From the NCBI RefSeq assembly GCF_013359695.1, contig NZ_JABFMU010000039.1:1-61716 (forward strand): a DNA stretch of 61,716 nt, in the 5' to 3' direction. A program made the translations under genes and the position numbers. The DNA comes from Pseudomonas sp. C2B4. Its GTDB lineage: Bacteria > Pseudomonadota > Gammaproteobacteria > Pseudomonadales > Pseudomonadaceae. Positions 51,745 to 60,899 of the stretch are shown here, piece by piece (the stretch's first letter is position 1; every line of letters begins with the position of its first letter). The notes under the pieces were generated by a model. The model saw only the letters and a list, made by a program, of their open reading frames with translations, made no database searches and was not told the DNA's origin.

Positions 51745-52122
51745 AGCAGATGTTGCGGTTTAGCGGACTCTGCTTCTGATGTAGTCAGTGTGTTTTCACG
51801 TAGTCTTGGTCGACTGGGGCGTTTCGTGACAACTATTAGCGGACGCTCACCCTACGTCTTTTTTTGGCCAGAAGTCGCCGACTGAAAGACAATCATGAAA
51901 CGAATTTACTACCGACACGCCTTACTGTTAGACCTCGCCACTTGAAAAATAACCACCATTCAACCTATAAATACACTTGGTTTTTACTTGCACCATCACA
52001 AGTTCTTCAAATACCAACTCTTGATTATTGTCGGTGTTTTCGGATCAAGATAGACCCTACTGTGAATAATTGGCCCTGACACAAACGGCAGCGCAGCCAT
52101 GAATTTTCTAAAAAAACTTCCA
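51745..52122. other. AT-richer gap at the edge of an accessory stretch
   Basis: 378 bp with lower GC by eye than the surroundings and no convincing gene; the frame at 51864 is short and lacks coding character. It may be decayed sequence at the edge of an inserted segment. Confidence 0.5.
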
Positions 52123-52599
52123 CTATGAAGGGGGGAGTTCCTCATGATCAACATTTACAATCTGTATCTGAGGCACTCTTTGGGTGTGCACGTCAAGCCA
52201 GAGATGATCCATTGCACTAATGGAGCCAACACCCATTCGCGATACCGCGATTGAAACAATAAGGGCCACAACCCAAATTAGAATCGGCACTACAGCGACG
52301 GCACACCCCACATAAAAGAAAACTTGCCCAACTGCAGCGGCTGAAGCTAATCCACCCAGGTGAGCAGTTGTGTCCATTCCACTTTTTATTCCAAACCAGA
52401 AAGCAGCAAGTGTAGCCGCACCCGTAGCAACAGGCATTACGAAAGCGGACAGGTATGAAACAACATGATGCATCCACTCACCCGCCATTCGTACGGCTCT
52501 AAGCCACCAATAGGCTTCATCCAGACCAAACCAGATACATAATGTTTTTACATTAACAGGGCTTAGACTTTGCGACCACTCACTGGCTTGCGCCCGCAA
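52123..52599 (-). CDS. Small membrane protein, possible partner of the dual hydrolase
   Basis: About 158 residues. Two or three hydrophobic segments are visible (VVSYLSAFVMPVATGAATLA, GLASAAAVGQVFFYVGCAVA, VVPILIWVVALIVSIAVSRM) and a soluble tail of about 35 residues (MDHLWLDVHTQRVPQIQIVN). The start is uncertain: TTG at 52599 has a weak ribosome site, and CTG at 52614 or an internal ATG near residue 39 are alternatives. It follows the dual-hydrolase gene by 38 bp on the same strand with similar base composition, so the two probably form an operon. No domain recognised. Confidence 0.6.
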   Translation of the reverse strand: MRAQASEWSQSLSPVNVKTLCIWFGLDEAYWWLRAVRMAGEWMHHVVSYLSAFVMPVATGAATLAAFWFGIKSGMDTTAHLGGLASAAAVGQVFFYVGCAVAVVPILIWVVALIVSIAVSRMGVGSISAMDHLWLDVHTQRVPQIQIVNVDHEELPPS

Positions 52600-52637
52600 C
52601 TTAAGCGATGACAGTTAACCGCACTAAAAGTCGACCT

Positions 52638-54449
52638 TCAAACGGAATTCAACAACCCGAGCAAGATCAGCACATATCCTCCCCCTACCCACGGACTCGC
52701 CGAAAACGCGAGTAATCCAATGCCGAAAAGGAGTGCGCCCAATGCTAGCCATACTAACCATGAAACATTTGATAAAAAGGCTAGCCATCCTTCGGGCCCG
52801 GATTGATTTCGGAACAGAGTGAAGCCGCTTGTATCACCCGATACGACAAATCTTGCGATTGCTTCGAGCTTTCCTTCATCTGATGCATCCACACCAGCAC
52901 TATGGGCGCCGGAAGCGAATTGGAAGTTCTCGATTCTTTTCTTGGCATCTGAGGCATCCTGGAAGCCTCGGAAGCCTCCGGAGCCTATATCCAATGGGCC
53001 ATCGCTTGGCTGCACCTCGATCCAGTCGGCAATCTGTTCAAAAAAGCGCGGAAAGATGGCTACGACCCAATCCCCAGCCGCAACCACGTTAGCTACGTAT
53101 TTAACCCTCCCACTATCGGCCAGTTCCTGCCATTTGAAGTGTTTGGGAACAACGCTGCCGGCAAGGTACACGCGTTCGACTTTGAGCGTTTTATACTTAT
53201 ACAAGGCGCTGGCCAATATGTAAGTACCGTTTGAGTGGCCCACATAGTCAAATTTTACAGCTTGCGGATACTTGGCACGGTTCTCTGTGTATTCGTCCAT
53301 GAATAGACGAACATTCTTTTGTCTGTCCCAAAAGAGCAGGAACGGCAACATCGGAAAGTGCCCATATTTTTGGTTCACCACGGCCAATCCTACTTGAGTT
53401 GCTGCAGCCTTTTGCTCAATGACGGTCCGAAGTTGGTCGGTCCACTCTCCGTAATCCCTGATCCCGTGCATGACGTAAACTATGCGCTCGATGCTGTGAT
53501 CCTCATCCTGCCCAACCAATTTATCAGTATCGAGTAGTTCAATTTTTCCTTGTAGTGCATGCTTGACCGCCTCGCGCCGCTCTTGGTCGGCTGGCGTAGT
53601 TCCACCATTGAGCGCAGTACCGATGTCGCGGTGACCAGTGTTTTCCAGTGTCACGAATAGAGTGTCTTTGGCAGCTTTCAGGTCCATGCTGTCTTCTTTG
53701 CTGACAATGTCATCTTTATCGCCCAGGAGATGTATCGTCTGAGGCACATGCTTCGGTGTCGGGAATTCGCCCCGGCAGAGTTCGATCCACTGAACTCGCG
53801 CATCCGCAACAAAGGGGGCACCACGTTGGAGGGCCAGTAACAACTGAGCACTCTGACTTAACCTGGCAAGCCGCTCACCCAGCCAGATGGACAGATAGGT
53901 TGCAGTACTCATGTTCTTTGGGCGTGGATCGATCGACCAGCCCCTGTTGATTGTGGCTAAGGAAACGAAGCGGGATACTTTCTGTACCCATGCCCGTTCC
54001 CCGCGCAAGCCGAAATCGTGGCGATCATCCTCCAAGCCGTTACCCCAGACGATTGCTTTGCGCAACAACATACCGCCCATGCTATGGCCGACCAAAATGA
54101 TTTCCTCATAGTCGTACCTGATGTGCGCCTTGTTGATTTCCTTTTCGATGCTGTTCGCAATCGCATAGGGACTGGTGTTGGAAAAAACTCCGCTGTCGAA
54201 GTCGAAAATCAAAAGATCGGATTTCGGTAGCGCCTCACGCGCCAGATGAACGGCGGGCTTGAAGTCCTCCAGCCCTGTCAGGCCATGAACGAGAACGACC
54301 AATCTCTTGTGCCCTTCACTATGCTCCAGGTCTACCTTTGTCTTCTGCGAACTGGCTAGTAAATGCAGTGTCACCAGAAGAGCAATAAAGAGCACACCCA
54401 AAATCAGAGCAACTTTGACCCAAGTAGCGAGGCTCGTTATCGATACCAT
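52638..54449 (-). CDS. Membrane-anchored protein with two alpha/beta-hydrolase domains
   Basis: 603 residues. An N-terminal membrane helix (11-31) is followed by hydrolase domain 1: oxyanion loop LVHGLTGLED (53-62), nucleophile GHSMGG (Ser123), acid in GDKDDIV (about 246), histidine in NTGHRDIG (273). Domain 2 has VMHGIRDYGEW (327-337), GHSNGTY (Ser406), a likely acid at 460 (AGDWVV) and a histidine at 516 (ASGAHSAG). Two hydrophobic segments close the protein (about 554-582 and 588-602). Both triads appear complete, which is unusual. The family is not one I can name; a lipase, esterase or thioesterase acting at the membrane is plausible. Base composition differs from its neighbours, suggesting acquisition by transfer. 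Confidence 0.75.
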   Translation of the reverse strand: MVSITSLATWVKVALILGVLFIALLVTLHLLASSQKTKVDLEHSEGHKRLVVLVHGLTGLEDFKPAVHLAREALPKSDLLIFDFDSGVFSNTSPYAIANSIEKEINKAHIRYDYEEIILVGHSMGGMLLRKAIVWGNGLEDDRHDFGLRGERAWVQKVSRFVSLATINRGWSIDPRPKNMSTATYLSIWLGERLARLSQSAQLLLALQRGAPFVADARVQWIELCRGEFPTPKHVPQTIHLLGDKDDIVSKEDSMDLKAAKDTLFVTLENTGHRDIGTALNGGTTPADQERREAVKHALQGKIELLDTDKLVGQDEDHSIERIVYVMHGIRDYGEWTDQLRTVIEQKAAATQVGLAVVNQKYGHFPMLPFLLFWDRQKNVRLFMDEYTENRAKYPQAVKFDYVGHSNGTYILASALYKYKTLKVERVYLAGSVVPKHFKWQELADSGRVKYVANVVAAGDWVVAIFPRFFEQIADWIEVQPSDGPLDIGSGGFRGFQDASDAKKRIENFQFASGAHSAGVDASDEGKLEAIARFVVSGDTSGFTLFRNQSGPEGWLAFLSNVSWLVWLALGALLFGIGLLAFSASPWVGGGYVLILLGLLNSV

Positions 54450-54945
54450 TTCGGTTGCCTCTAGATCACAGAAGCGAGCGGTGACTGTCTCAGGGCGCTG
54501 GTAAAGGCCGGCAAATCAATTTGAGATCGACTGTCTAGCCCCGGCTTCGAGGGATACTTGGATCAGATGGATAGACTGCCTGATCAGCGCATTTCGCGGC
54601 TGCATGGCGGCCTCTCTCTGCAAGGGTACTGAGCTATTAGCATGGCTGAGGGTGAAGGGTTGTCAAGTTGCACTCGAGTCTATGTCTAAGCGTATGCCGC
54701 ACGCCCCGTCTTGGGCAGCCACCGGTTTAATCCAGAGCCGGCAACCGCCGTCAGTTCAAGGTCTATTAACTTACTCAGCGAGAGTGCCCGTCGCTGGATT
54801 GACAACCGACGTTTGTGATTAGCCGGTTGTTACAGTTGCTATTGCCATGGAGTACATCGAGAAGTACGAAGGAAATATGCTTCATTGGTGATCTTTATAG
54901 AAAATACAAATTGCAAGGCCAGACCTTTTAATTTGTATCCGGCCC
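54450..54945. other. Long gap without a recognisable gene
   Basis: 496 bp between the start of the dual-hydrolase gene and the end of the GGDEF-EAL gene. Only short frames of poor quality are present (for example 54604-54822). It should hold the promoter of the dual hydrolase and the right edge of the less GC-rich stretch. No repeat or hairpin stood out. Confidence 0.5.
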
Positions 54946-57843
54946 CTAACGCCCCACCAACAAACTCCCCAACAACGCCTCCAACCCCATCGGCTTGGCA
55001 AAGTAATACCCCTGAGCCTGCCCTGCCCCCATTTCCCTCAGCAAATCCAGCGTCGCTTCATCCTCAACCCCTTCGGCGACCACGCTCAGGTCCAGGGATT
55101 CGGCCATCCGCACAATGGCCCGGACGATTGCGCGGCTGCGGGGGCTGGTGGTGAGTTCGAGGATGAAGGATTTGTCGATTTTCAAGCCGCTGAAGCGGTA
55201 TTGGTGCACGTAGCTCAGGGAGGAGAACCCTGCGCCGAAGTCGTCGAGTACGACTGACATGCCGTTGTCCGCCAATTGCTGCATGGTCTGTCGGGCAATG
55301 GCCGGTTCGGCGACCAGCGCGCCTTCGGTCAGTTCCAGGCAGATCCGTGACGGCGAGACCCGGTGTCGCGCCAACAGGGCAAGCACTTCGCTGGCGAAGT
55401 CCGGGCGCGTCATGCTGTAGCTGGAGCAATTGACGTGCACCGGCGGCCAATTGGCGTGCTCTGGTTGCGCGAGGATCGCTGCAATGCTGTTGAGCATGTA
55501 CAGGTCCAGTCGACCGATCAGACGCAAACCCTCGACATCCGGCAAAAACTCGCCCGGGGCGATGACCCGGCCGCCCGGCTGGTGCCAGCGAATCAGCGCT
55601 TCCAGGGCCACCAGTTCGCCGCTGTCGACGCTGACAATCGGCTGGAAGTACGGCAGCAGTTCGTCGGTACGCTTGAGCGCGTTGCGCAAGGCGCCTTCAC
55701 GTTCAACCTGGTCCGAGACTTCGCGGCGCACTTCCTGGTTGAACACCGCGTAGCTGTCGCGCCCGGCACTTTTGACCCGGTACATCGCGGCATCGGCGTC
55801 GCGCAGCAAGTCGGCCGGCTCGTGATGGAACTGGGTGTCGGCGCTGACGATACCGATGCTGCACGACGAAAACACTTCATGGCCGTTGATGAAAAACGGC
55901 AGGTCGAACGCCACCAGAATCCGCTCGGCGATTTCGATCAGCACTTCCAGCGGCGCCTCGGGCGCGAGCACCGAAAACTCATCGCCTCCCAGGCGCGCCA
56001 GCATGTCGGTTTCACGCAGGCAACCGCGCAAACGCTGGGCGGCTTGCATCAACAGCAGGTCGCCAAAGTGGTGGCCGAGGCTGTCGTTGACCATCTTGAA
56101 CCGGTCGAGGTCGATGAACATCACCGCCAGGTGCCCGCCTTCTCTGCCGAACCGCAGCCAGGCCTGGCTGAGGCGTTGTTGCAGGTAGGTGCGATTCGGC
56201 AGACCGGTCAGCGCATCGTGGGCGTTTTCGTGTTGCAACTTGGCGTTGGCGTGATCGAGCTCGCGGGTGCGGCTCTGGACCCGGGCTTCGAGCTTGAGGT
56301 TGGCGGCATGAATCGCTTCGGCGGCGGTGCGGCGCGACAACGCGGTGTCGATGTGCCGCGACACGAACGTCAGCAGTTCCTGGTCGCGCAGGGTATAGCG
56401 AACCCGCGAGGTATAGCTTTGCACCGCCAGCACGCCACGCACGACATCGCCATCGAACAATGGAATGCCCAGCCAGGAGTAGGACCGGAAATACTCCTCG
56501 GCAATTTCGATCTCACCTTGCACGGACAGCCGTTCAGCCTCGCCGACGTCGATCAGGCAGGGTCGACGCTGACGGATGACGTACTCGGTCAAGCCCCGGC
56601 GTCCCCGCCGTGGCGCCGGGCATATGGTCTGCCGCTCATCGATGTAATACGGAAAGGTCACTTCACCGGTCGTGTCGTCGAACAGCGCGATGTAGAAGTT
56701 CTGCGCGAACAGCAAATCACCGACGATGCCATGCAAGGTCTGGAACAACTCGGCCATGTCGCCGGGTTGGCTCGACAGCTCGGCAATCTGGAACAGCGCG
56801 CTCTGCAAATGCTCGGCGCGCTCCCGGTCGGCCACTTCCTGCCGCAAGGCGTCGTTGAGCGCTGAAAGCTCCAGGGTGCGCCGTATCACCGTTTCTTCCA
56901 GGTCCGCCCGGTGCAGGAGCCGATCCAGGGCCATGGCCACGTGGCGAGCCACCACCAGAAACAGTGCGCGATCTTCGGCGCTGTAGGTGCGGGACACGTC
57001 GTAGACCTGCATCGCCAGCATGCCAAACACCTCATCCGAGGCATTTTTCAACGGTGCGCCCATCCAGAACTCGGGACGATCACCGATGCAGTAGAAACGG
57101 CCCTGGGCCTGAGCCGCGAGAATGCCGGCGGCGTCGATCAGCAATGGCTGGCCACTGGTCAACACCTGGCCGGTCAATGACAGGTGCGACGGGTCGAGGA
57201 ATTCGTAGTGGGAGGACTCCACAGCATCAACGTCGATGATGTCGACGTAGTACGGGTAGTCAATCTTGCCGCTGCGCGGGTCATACAACGCGAGGTAGAA
57301 GTTTTCGGCGTCGATCAGGCTGGCCAGCAGCCGGTGAACCCCCACCAGAAACACTGACCGGTCGCGGGTCGAACTGGCCAGGTAGGTAATTTCATACAGC
57401 ACACGCTGAGTAATCTGCGCACGGGCCAGGGTATTGGTCTGTACCTCGATGCCCAGGCGCTGGGCAAACTCGGCGAGCGCCGGTTCCTCGGCCTCGTGGA
57501 TGGGCGCCAGTAGCCAACCCAGCACACTTTCGCCTCGACCGGTCGGCCAGCGGTGCAGGTTCCGGCTCAGGCAAAAGGCATCAAACTCTTCATTCGCAAC
57601 GCTGGACGGCCATTGCGCCTGTGGGTCGCCCTGCCCGACCCAATGCATTTGCTCACCGGCGCGATAAACCGCCCACGACGTGGTGTGGGCCCAGTTGCGT
57701 GCCGAGTCCAGCAATTGCTCGATGGTGTCCTGGTTGCCAGCGTAGGTCATACCGACCGTATCCAAGTTCCCTTTTGGTTGAGATGCGACCACGTCGCAAT
57801 CGTTCGATTGCCGCGGAAAGTCGGTCAATGGACGAACACTCAT
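54946..57843 (-). CDS. GAF-GAF-GGDEF-EAL cyclic-di-GMP protein
   Basis: 965 residues. Two GAF sensor domains occupy roughly residues 120-310 and 330-520, followed by a coiled segment (ANLKLEARVQSRTRELDHAN), a GGDEF domain with an intact GGDEF motif at 619-623 (LARLGGDEFSVL), and an EAL domain with EAL at 748-750 (LVALEALIRW). Both catalytic motifs are intact, so it may make and degrade cyclic-di-GMP, with GAF ligands setting the balance. No membrane segment, so it is cytoplasmic. The ATG at 57843 has GGGAG upstream; the TTG at 57900 is less likely. Confidence 0.9.
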   Translation of the reverse strand: MSVRPLTDFPRQSNDCDVVASQPKGNLDTVGMTYAGNQDTIEQLLDSARNWAHTTSWAVYRAGEQMHWVGQGDPQAQWPSSVANEEFDAFCLSRNLHRWPTGRGESVLGWLLAPIHEAEEPALAEFAQRLGIEVQTNTLARAQITQRVLYEITYLASSTRDRSVFLVGVHRLLASLIDAENFYLALYDPRSGKIDYPYYVDIIDVDAVESSHYEFLDPSHLSLTGQVLTSGQPLLIDAAGILAAQAQGRFYCIGDRPEFWMGAPLKNASDEVFGMLAMQVYDVSRTYSAEDRALFLVVARHVAMALDRLLHRADLEETVIRRTLELSALNDALRQEVADRERAEHLQSALFQIAELSSQPGDMAELFQTLHGIVGDLLFAQNFYIALFDDTTGEVTFPYYIDERQTICPAPRRGRRGLTEYVIRQRRPCLIDVGEAERLSVQGEIEIAEEYFRSYSWLGIPLFDGDVVRGVLAVQSYTSRVRYTLRDQELLTFVSRHIDTALSRRTAAEAIHAANLKLEARVQSRTRELDHANAKLQHENAHDALTGLPNRTYLQQRLSQAWLRFGREGGHLAVMFIDLDRFKMVNDSLGHHFGDLLLMQAAQRLRGCLRETDMLARLGGDEFSVLAPEAPLEVLIEIAERILVAFDLPFFINGHEVFSSCSIGIVSADTQFHHEPADLLRDADAAMYRVKSAGRDSYAVFNQEVRREVSDQVEREGALRNALKRTDELLPYFQPIVSVDSGELVALEALIRWHQPGGRVIAPGEFLPDVEGLRLIGRLDLYMLNSIAAILAQPEHANWPPVHVNCSSYSMTRPDFASEVLALLARHRVSPSRICLELTEGALVAEPAIARQTMQQLADNGMSVVLDDFGAGFSSLSYVHQYRFSGLKIDKSFILELTTSPRSRAIVRAIVRMAESLDLSVVAEGVEDEATLDLLREMGAGQAQGYYFAKPMGLEALLGSLLVGR

Positions 57844-58000
57844 CAGCGCTCCCTGAGCCAATACCTGGCGGTATTCACTTACTTTTTTATTTGCCAGCAA
57901 TTGCTAGCAATGTGCCAGTGATCCCTTCCGTTTAAAGGTTATAGCGGATTTTTTCAATGGTTTTGTTCGGGTTGTGCGGTTCAGATCGCATTCCGTGGAT

Positions 58001-58023
58001 TGCACCCCAACCTTTGGGGTGCA
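58001..58023 (-). terminator. Hairpin downstream of the nuclease gene
   Basis: TGCACCCC (58001-58008), seven-base loop, GGGGTGCA (58016-58023): a perfect eight-pair stem, 21 bp after the nuclease stop. There is no T run, so it may be a weak terminator or stabiliser. Confidence 0.45.
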
Positions 58024-58043
58024 TTCCCTTTAAGCGAAAGCCA

Positions 58044-58916
58044 TCAAGTGCGCCCGGCGGAACCTGTCACCGGTAGATTGCCCAGCAACTTGAGCCCTGT
58101 GGTTTTCACGAACGTGTCGTAGTCCATCGGCCGCTCGATACGGGTTTCGGCGTTGGGTAACACATAAGCCCAGGCACGCTTGGAGGAGGCGTCGTAAACC
58201 AGCTTGAACAGGCGGGTTGGCACCCAGACCTTGTTGTCGCCAATGGTGGCGTGGCCCGGGTCGAAGAGCGGCCCGGTAAAGACAAACACATTGCCGTTGG
58301 CTCGCTGGGCAAACTTTCTGACATCCGACTCGACCTTGCTCCAGATCTTCCGGTTGTTGGTGGGATCTTGCGGCACCATGTTCGACAGCGCAAAGGATTG
58401 AGCCATTGCATTGGGGTTCGGCGCATCGGCCGCCGGGGATTGATGTCCACGGTCCACAGCCGGATGTTGGCTCTTGTAGTCACTCAGCTCTGCCCGCCCA
58501 CTTTTGGGAATGCGTGGGTCCGGATAGAACTGGTTGGTGCGCTCTTCCCCTTTGGCATCCTGGAGCTGCGCTGCATTAAGACGCTCGACCACCACCAGCG
58601 GCGTCTTGCTGGTTTGCGAGTACAGCACGGCGAAGTTGTCGGAACACAGGGCCATGGGGTTCATGGTTGAAGGCACAGTGGCCAGGTTGATCGGCTTGGC
58701 GGCCGGGAACAGATCCGCACAGCCGTCGAACGAGGCCTGCTTTTGTTTGTTTGAATAGAGGTCCAACGCCGCGCTCTGGCTGATCGAGCCCGAGCGGGAG
58801 ACGTGTTCCTGATGCTGGGTGGGTGGCTTGATGAGATCCAGCAAGCTGCGGGCGTCAGCCGCGGTGGAGAGCAAAACAAGGGCCGACAGCCCGACTGCAA
58901 TTTTGCGTAGGTACAT
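58044..58916 (-). CDS. Exported DNA/RNA non-specific endonuclease
   Basis: 290 residues with a signal peptide (IAVGLSALVLLSTAADARSL). The nuclease motif DRGHQSPAAD near residue 157, with the catalytic histidine, is the DRGH signature of the NucA/NucG family, and SNMVPQDPTNNRKIW contains the downstream metal-ligand asparagine. These enzymes cut DNA and RNA with a Mg/Mn ion. It acts outside the cytoplasm, probably in the periplasm or medium, for nutrient scavenging or competition; no immunity gene is adjacent. ATG at 58916. Confidence 0.87.
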   Translation of the reverse strand: MYLRKIAVGLSALVLLSTAADARSLLDLIKPPTQHQEHVSRSGSISQSAALDLYSNKQKQASFDGCADLFPAAKPINLATVPSTMNPMALCSDNFAVLYSQTSKTPLVVVERLNAAQLQDAKGEERTNQFYPDPRIPKSGRAELSDYKSQHPAVDRGHQSPAADAPNPNAMAQSFALSNMVPQDPTNNRKIWSKVESDVRKFAQRANGNVFVFTGPLFDPGHATIGDNKVWVPTRLFKLVYDASSKRAWAYVLPNAETRIERPMDYDTFVKTTGLKLLGNLPVTGSAGRT

Positions 58917-59275
58917 GCTTTGGTTCTTCGAATGGGATTGAGGATAAACGTGGGGGGTAATGTGCTGATTATGTTGCGGCGTGCATGCTTTCTCTGTCCT
59001 TGATCAAAAATACGGATTCATTGACCACCGCAAATCTCTTTAGTGCTCAGACGCGGCCGCATTCTACTCGCCATCAGAGAACCGCCAAACGCAGACGCTG
59101 ACAACGAACCCCGGCCCACCCACTGTGGTCACAACAATGGATGGCGTCGTGTTGAGCTCAAGCACGAAGCGTTCAATTCATACACTTCAGGGTGCGCCGG
59201 ATAACCTTCAGTGGGGACCGTTCCTGTCCAGGGAACCACTGCACGCGTCCACTGCTCCCTTACCGGAGTACGCAA
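58917..59275. other. Divergent promoter region, nothing else seen
   Basis: 359 bp between the divergent nuclease and SYLF genes. It should hold both promoters. No repeat or hairpin of note. Confidence 0.4.
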
Positions 59276-59836
59276 ATGACTCAGTTGATGCGGTTCTTCC
59301 TTTCGATCGTCCTCGCGACGGCCTTCCTGGCCTCGGCGAGCCTTGTGAACAATGCCGGTGCGGCCACTGCCGAAGACCTCAATGCCGACTCCCGGCAAGC
59401 GTTGCAAACGCTCTACAAGACCAATCCCTTTTCCGAGACAATCTCGCACAAAGCCAAAGCCGTGCTCGTCTTCCCGAATATCGTCAAGGCTGGCCTGGTG
59501 TTCGGCGGCAGTTATGGCGAAGGCGTGCTGATGAAGGGTACGAAGGTCGAGGACTATTACAACTCCGTCAGCGGCTCGTGGGGGCTGCAGGCAGGCGCCC
59601 AATCCTATGGTTATGTGGTTTTTCTGATGACCGACAAAGCGCTCAAATACCTGGCCGAAACCAAAGGCTGGGAGGTCGGAGTCGGGCCTACGGTGGTGGT
59701 GGTCGATGAAGGGGTGGCGAAAAACCTGTCCAGCTCAACGCTCAAGGATGACGCCTACGCGTTCATCTTCGACCAGCAAGGGTTGATGGCAGGCATCAGC
59801 ATCGAAGGCACCAAGATTTCCAAGATCAAGCGTTGA
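59276..59836 (+). CDS. SYLF (YSC84) lipid-binding domain protein, exported
   Basis: 186 residues with a signal peptide (MRFFLSIVLATAFLASASLV, cleavage near GAA). The SYLF domain covers the rest: ISHKAKAVLVFPNIVKAGLV near residue 58, FGGSYGEGVLM, and SWGLQAGAQSYGYVVFLMTD. SYLF proteins bind phosphoinositides or other lipids; bacterial exported members are small periplasmic or surface proteins of unknown role. The ATG at 59276 follows CGGAG and gives the signal peptide. Confidence 0.88.
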   Translation: MTQLMRFFLSIVLATAFLASASLVNNAGAATAEDLNADSRQALQTLYKTNPFSETISHKAKAVLVFPNIVKAGLVFGGSYGEGVLMKGTKVEDYYNSVSGSWGLQAGAQSYGYVVFLMTDKALKYLAETKGWEVGVGPTVVVVDEGVAKNLSSSTLKDDAYAFIFDQQGLMAGISIEGTKISKIKR

Positions 59837-59898
59837 AGCCAGGTTTTCGGTGGGGACACTTCGCGGATTTAGTTGAGCAGGGATGGTCAAGAATGGGT

Positions 59899-59921
59899 CA
59901 GATTTATTGTGGGGCAGAGGT
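59899..59921. repeat. 23-bp imperfect direct repeat, left copy
   Basis: Begins CAGATTT and ends TGGGGCAGAGGT; matches 60806-60828 at 20 of 23 positions. The two copies bracket the AT-rich gene at 60040-60699. Confidence 0.6.
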
Positions 59922-59991
59922 TCTCACCCCGAGGAAAAACTCCGACAAAGGCAAAAAAATTCCCCCCACGTTTTTCTTAGCGACATTGAGA

Positions 59992-60027
59992 CGTTGTTAC
60001 GCCACCAAGCTTGGTGACGTAACAACG
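59992..60027. repeat. 36-bp near-perfect palindrome
   Basis: Left arm CGTTGTTACGCCACCAAG and right arm CTTGGTGACGTAACAACG are complementary except for one pair (60002/60017). It starts 13 bp after the stop of the minus-strand gene at 60040. No T run follows, so it is not a standard terminator. Confidence 0.8.
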
Positions 60028-60039
60028 GCTAATCAATAA

Positions 60040-60699
60040 TCAAGGGCCGAGCAAACGCTGCGGGACATTTGAGCCATCTGGGTCTTTCAACAACTGGAAT
60101 ACCTCCACAAGTTGCTCAAATTCCCAAGTGATTTTACAGTTGTGTCCCTGTCCATTTTGAGCCCAATAATAGACGTGCTCGACGACCTGGGCCGGATTAG
60201 CTCGAACAAAGTCAAGTAGCGCGTTCCTCTCTCTTTTCTTTTCCTCGTCAATTTCACTTTGGCAACGTGTATCCCACATACCATTTGAACGCACAGAACC
60301 GTCACTACGAAGATTCAAATGGTTTAGAAGAGCGTAGACTTTATCGTCAAAGTAAGCCTGTTCGATACGGTCTTCACTGAGCCTATAGCTATTCCAAAAT
60401 ATGGAGTCTGCATGCCGAATTATCGAACCAAGTGTCCGATACACTGGGTCCTCCGACTCAACACCCAACGCACTCAACCTCGTTCTAACATTTTTGCAGG
60501 TTTGGCCAATTTGTAATAACCATTGGGCCGGCGCAGGACGCGACTCATGGAAATTTGAAGATGGGAACTCCTGCTGAAACACCGTTTCAAGCCCAACTAA
60601 AAAACGAGCCAAGTCCTCATATGCATAGGCATACAGCTTATTTTCCGTCAAGTAGTCAAGGGCAGACCCAGTTTTCGATTGACCAGCTGAATAATTCAA
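60040..60699 (-). CDS. Hypothetical protein in AT-rich cassette
   Basis: 219 residues, soluble, without signal peptide or membrane helix. Text such as AYEDLARFLVGLETVFQQEF and DKVYALLNHLNLRSDGSVRS suggests a mostly helical protein. I do not recognise a domain. Base composition and codon use are visibly less GC-rich than the neighbours, and the gene is bracketed by a 23-bp imperfect direct repeat and followed by a long palindrome, all signs of recent acquisition. A role in defence or a toxin-type function is possible but unsupported. Confidence 0.65.
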   Translation of the reverse strand: MNYSAGQSKTGSALDYLTENKLYAYAYEDLARFLVGLETVFQQEFPSSNFHESRPAPAQWLLQIGQTCKNVRTRLSALGVESEDPVYRTLGSIIRHADSIFWNSYRLSEDRIEQAYFDDKVYALLNHLNLRSDGSVRSNGMWDTRCQSEIDEEKKRERNALLDFVRANPAQVVEHVYYWAQNGQGHNCKITWEFEQLVEVFQLLKDPDGSNVPQRLLGP

Positions 60700-60805
60700 T
60701 GCTTTCTCCTTTAGTCATCCATTACGCCATGGTGTGCGTGAGATCAAAACGCCACCACCCAGGCTAGATTAATACAAATCGATAAAAAAAAAGGAAATAT
60801 GGAGA

Positions 60806-60828
60806 CAGATTTTTTTTGGGGCAAAGGT
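60806..60828. repeat. 23-bp imperfect direct repeat, right copy
   Basis: Begins CAGATTT and ends TGGGGCAAAGGT; pair of 59899-59921. The intervening 200 bp after the gene's start (60700-60899) has A runs but no gene. Confidence 0.6.
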
Positions 60829-60899
60829 GCAAGTAAATCCGTTCCCTTGTTTGGCACAGTCCGACTTTAATCAGCGTCAACTACTTTAAAGGATCGTGG

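Noticed and set aside
54604..54822. 72-residue frame in the long gap
   Set aside because: No ribosome site, no domain and poor codon character.
55363..56865. 500-residue open frame on the plus strand
   Set aside because: Antisense shadow of the GGDEF-EAL gene.
58044..58916. Bacteriocin or T6SS nuclease effector
   Set aside because: A plain signal peptide, no effector delivery domain and no immunity gene; an ordinary exported NucA-type nuclease fits better.
59992..60027. attC-type recombination site
   Set aside because: The palindrome ends read GTT...AAC in the wrong order and lack RYYYAAC/GTTRRRY cores, and no integrase is present.
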